64,000 nucleotides of DNA from Klebsiella sp. BIGb0407 (lineage in GTDB: Bacteria > Pseudomonadota > Gammaproteobacteria > Enterobacterales > Enterobacteriaceae), in NCBI RefSeq assembly GCF_024807845.1, contig NZ_JANUEQ010000011.1, forward strand, positions 1-64,000. The letters are read 5' to 3'. The notes below the pieces were generated by a model. It did not search any database. It had not been told where the DNA came from and was given only the letters and a program-made list of their open reading frames with translations. Below are positions 61,604-64,000 of the stretch, piece after piece; positions within the stretch are counted from its first letter, which is position 1; each line of letters starts with the position of its first letter. The translations under genes were made by a program, and so were the position numbers.

Positions 61604-62652
61604 TAGTTATCCTTACCGGAAGTCAGTAAATCCGTTAGGGCAATCAGCACGCTATCCGGGGTAATATCAATCAGGCTCTGATGATAACCTTCTGCCGCAT
61701 CACCTTTACGGACTTTATGGTAACCCTCAATTAAACGAATCACTTTGGCTTGATGTGAGAGTGGTGGGGTGAAATCAGGGCTGCTTGGACCATAAAGAGC
61801 GACCAATGGACGGCCCAGTGCGGCGGCAATATGCATCAAACCTGAATCATTGGTGACGACACCCTGACAGGCTGAAAGCAGGATAACCGCTTGTTCAAGC
61901 TGTGTATCGCCGGCAAGGTTACGACACCAGTCTTGTTGTGAGGGCGTTAGTGTCGCCAGAATATCGTTTCCGGCGTCTTTATCTTTAGCGGAGCCAAAGA
62001 GTACGACCTGATACCCGCTATCAATAAGCTTTCCGGCAAGAGTGGCATAGTGATAATGCGGCCAGCGTTTCGCCGGGCCAAACTCTGCACCCGGACAAAA
62101 ACCGATAATCGGCCTTGTTCTGTCAAGTGAGAACGCGCTACACAGACGAGCCTGCTCATCTTCAGTCACACTAAGTTTTGGCCATAACAGCGGCTGTGGC
62201 AGATCTTTAGCTGATGCTATTAATGACTTGTCATAGGCCAGGGCGACATAACGCTGCACCATCAAAGGGAAGGCGGGTTTGTCCAAAACACGAATATCAT
62301 TTAACAAGCCATAACGCATTTCTCCGCGCCAGCCGACTCGCTGCTTGATACCCGCAAAAAAAGGTACCAGGGCAGATTTAAACGAATTAGGCAGAATATA
62401 AGCCCGGTCATAGCCTTTATTTCGCAGGCTATGGCCTAACCGCCGGCGTTCGCTAAGCTCCAGTGCACCATGCCCGAGCGGCATGGCAATAGCTTCATTC
62501 ACTTCAGGCATCCGTGCTAACAGAGGACGGCACCATGCAGGTGCCATCACATCGATTATTGCCTGGGGATATCGCGCCTTGAGCGTACGATAAAGACTTT
62601 GTGACATCATCATGTCACCCACCCATGACGGGCCAATCACCAGAATTTTCAT
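61603..62652 (-). CDS. waaF: Heptosyltransferase II WaaF
   Basis: Adds the second core heptose to heptose I. The 349 residues begin MKILVIGPSWVGDMMMSQSL (GD pair) as in E. coli RfaF, with FCPGAEFGPAKRWP and NDSGLMHIAAALGRPLVALYG. It lies 16 bases after hldD and overlaps waaC, so hldD-waaF-waaC form one operon as in E. coli. Confidence 0.98.
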   Translation of the reverse strand: MKILVIGPSWVGDMMMSQSLYRTLKARYPQAIIDVMAPAWCRPLLARMPEVNEAIAMPLGHGALELSERRRLGHSLRNKGYDRAYILPNSFKSALVPFFAGIKQRVGWRGEMRYGLLNDIRVLDKPAFPLMVQRYVALAYDKSLIASAKDLPQPLLWPKLSVTEDEQARLCSAFSLDRTRPIIGFCPGAEFGPAKRWPHYHYATLAGKLIDSGYQVVLFGSAKDKDAGNDILATLTPSQQDWCRNLAGDTQLEQAVILLSACQGVVTNDSGLMHIAAALGRPLVALYGPSSPDFTPPLSHQAKVIRLIEGYHKVRKGDAAEGYHQSLIDITPDSVLIALTDLLTSGKDN

Positions 62653-62668
62653 GCGTTATTTAGCCTGC

Positions 62669-63601
62669 TTACACACCAGGGTTTAGCCATTTCATATATT
62701 CCGCAACGCCTTCGGCTACGGTTTTGAATGGCTTATCGTAGCCAGCAGCACGCAGATTCGTCAGGTCAGCTTGGGTAAATGCCTGGTAGCGTCCTTTGAG
62801 TTTATCCGGGAAAGGTATGTATTCAATGCTGCCTTGTTTGTGGAAAGCTAGTGCTGCATCGGCTACCGCCTGGAATGATTCTGCGCGGCCTGTTCCACAG
62901 TTATAAATACCGGATACACCGTTTTCCCAGAACCACAGATTAACCGCAGCAACATCACCCACGTAAACAAAATCACGTTTGAAACTGTCACTGCCTTCGA
63001 ATAATTTCGGGTTCTCGCCATTGTTTAATTGATTATTTAAATGGAAAGCGACGCTGGCCATACTTCCTTTATGCCCTTCACGCGGTCCGTAGACATTGAA
63101 ATAGCGAAAACCAGTAATCTGAGAGTTAGCTTCAGGCAGAATTTGACGAACATATTCGTCGAACAGGAATTTAGAGTAGCCGTAAACGTTTAGCGGCTGC
63201 TCATACTGACGAGACTCGATAAAATCCTGGTTACGGCCACCATAGGTTGCCGCAGAGGAGGCGTACAAAAATGGAATTTCACGATCAAGACAATAATGAA
63301 GCAGCTCTTTAGAGTACTGATAGTTATTATCCATCATGTACTTACCATCCCACTCAGTGGTTGAAGAGCAGGCTCCTTCATGGAATACGGCTTCAACATC
63401 ACCAAACGACTCATCCGCTAGCAATTGGATAAGAAAATCTTCTTTATCCATATAGTCTGCGATATCGAGGTCAGCAAGGTTAACGAATTTGGTTCCGTCT
63501 TTCAGGTTATCAACAACCAGAATGTCTCTGTAACCTTTCTCGTTAAGAGATTTAATAATGTTGCTGCCGATCATGCCAGCGCCGCCAGTCACAATAATCA
63601 T
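62669..63601 (-). CDS. hldD: ADP-L-glycero-D-manno-heptose-6-epimerase
   Basis: Makes the ADP-heptose used by WaaC, WaaF and WaaQ. The 310-residue short-chain dehydrogenase-type enzyme equals E. coli RfaD. NADP-binding GGAGMIGSN lies at residues 6-14 and the YGYSK catalytic Tyr/Lys follow after SSAATYG. First gene of the core operon. Confidence 0.98.
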   Translation of the reverse strand: MIIVTGGAGMIGSNIIKSLNEKGYRDILVVDNLKDGTKFVNLADLDIADYMDKEDFLIQLLADESFGDVEAVFHEGACSSTTEWDGKYMMDNNYQYSKELLHYCLDREIPFLYASSAATYGGRNQDFIESRQYEQPLNVYGYSKFLFDEYVRQILPEANSQITGFRYFNVYGPREGHKGSMASVAFHLNNQLNNGENPKLFEGSDSFKRDFVYVGDVAAVNLWFWENGVSGIYNCGTGRAESFQAVADAALAFHKQGSIEYIPFPDKLKGRYQAFTQADLTNLRAAGYDKPFKTVAEGVAEYMKWLNPGV

Positions 63602-63662
63602 ATGCTTAACCTTTAAAAGATGAGAGCCGTAAGACCGTATGTCTCAGGCGTGAATTACCCTG

Positions 63663-63668
63663 ATTATA
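63663..63668 (-). promoter_or_regulatory. -10 box of hldD promoter
   Basis: The minus strand reads TATAAT about 60 bases upstream of the hldD ATG. No good -35 or sigma-32 pair (CTTGAA / CCCAT) was found, although E. coli hldD has a heat-shock promoter. Confidence 0.5.
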
Positions 63669-63874
63669 ACATTACAATGAGATCCCGCATAATGACGGGA
63701 GTTATTAGAAATGGTTAATAATGCGTAAATAAGTGATTTTTTGAATTAAAAAACCGCCATTTAATTCATTTGTAGTATTAAATTTCAGTGTGGTGAGTGC
63801 AGAGAAACAGACCGCTTTGATACCCGGTAACTGAGTCTGTCTCTGTATTATCTGCGGCGCATCCTGGAGCTAAA

Positions 63875-64000
63875 TCAGTGTTTCTCTGTTACTTGATGCT
63901 CTGTCGTCGCTGGCCACTGCTGTATCAGATAGTTTATCGCACGATCTTTAACACCACCGAAAGTCTCTATCAGCACATTAAAGTAAGTCGTAACGTAGAC
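63875..64000 (-). CDS. 3' end of an unidentified gene (partial)
   Basis: The last 41 codons of a minus-strand frame that enters from outside the window and ends with TGA at 63875-63877. The visible part (TTYFNVLIETFGGVKDRAIN, then YLIQQWP and a polar tail) shows no motif I recognise. In E. coli htrL (yibB) and kbl lie upstream of hldD; this tail could belong to an HtrL-like protein but I cannot verify it. Confidence 0.55.
   Translation of the reverse strand, partial: VYVTTYFNVLIETFGGVKDRAINYLIQQWPATTEHQVTEKH

Overview
The window is a stretch of an Enterobacterales chromosome. It opens with the 3' end of a 5S rRNA gene, and most genes have close Escherichia coli counterparts in near-E. coli order. 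The organism does not look like Escherichia itself. Its LPS-core locus is of the Klebsiella/Serratia kind (waaA-waaE-coaD, wabG/wabH/wabN, GalA-type core), ligB, dinD and yihF are missing from their usual places, and ERIC-type repeats are present. Genus cannot be fixed from the window alone.

Layout. 1-4027: end of an rrn operon, ERIC elements, then an AT-rich accessory insertion with a proline-repeat autotransporter. 4028-25288: the E. coli 87-min block (mobBA, yihD, srkA-dsbA, yihG, polA, Spot 42 RNA, engB, CsrC RNA, yihI, hemN, glnALG, typA, yihX-yihY-dtd, fabY), interrupted after typA by a lipoprotein gene lying between IS3-type end remnants. 25292-49677: the E. coli 82-min block (yicH, xanP, gltS, gmk-rpoZ-spoT-trmH-recG, yicG, yicC, rph-pyrE, slmA-dut-coaBC, radC, rpmBG, mutM, coaD), joined to the first block within 3 bases. 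A small accessory patch sits at 37.7-41.0 kb: DoxX-type membrane protein, secreted protein, 48-aa charged protein, AAA/DUF4143 ATPase with tandem palindromes. 48901-63601: the LPS-core locus, from waaE-waaA through wabH-wabG-waaQ, a divergent wabN plus family-9 glycosyltransferase pair, another lone family-9 enzyme, then waaL, a WaaZ-like gene, waaC, waaF and hldD. The window ends inside an unidentified minus-strand gene.

How they work together. The glnA region shows a complete nitrogen-control module: sigma-54 promoter, two upstream NtrC boxes, glnA, attenuator, glnLG. Two global regulatory RNAs (Spot 42, CsrC) flank engB. The gmk-rpoZ-spoT-trmH-recG cluster joins GTP precursor supply, RNA polymerase omega and (p)ppGpp turnover. 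The LPS genes build heptose precursor (hldD), inner core (waaA, waaC, waaF, waaQ, waaE), the GalA/GlcNAc outer branch (wabG, wabH, wabN) and the O-antigen attachment (waaL). I do not see a clearly new multi-gene system. The best candidates for new biology are the proline-repeat autotransporter, the palindrome-flanked ATPase patch and the unassigned glycosyltransferases of the core locus.
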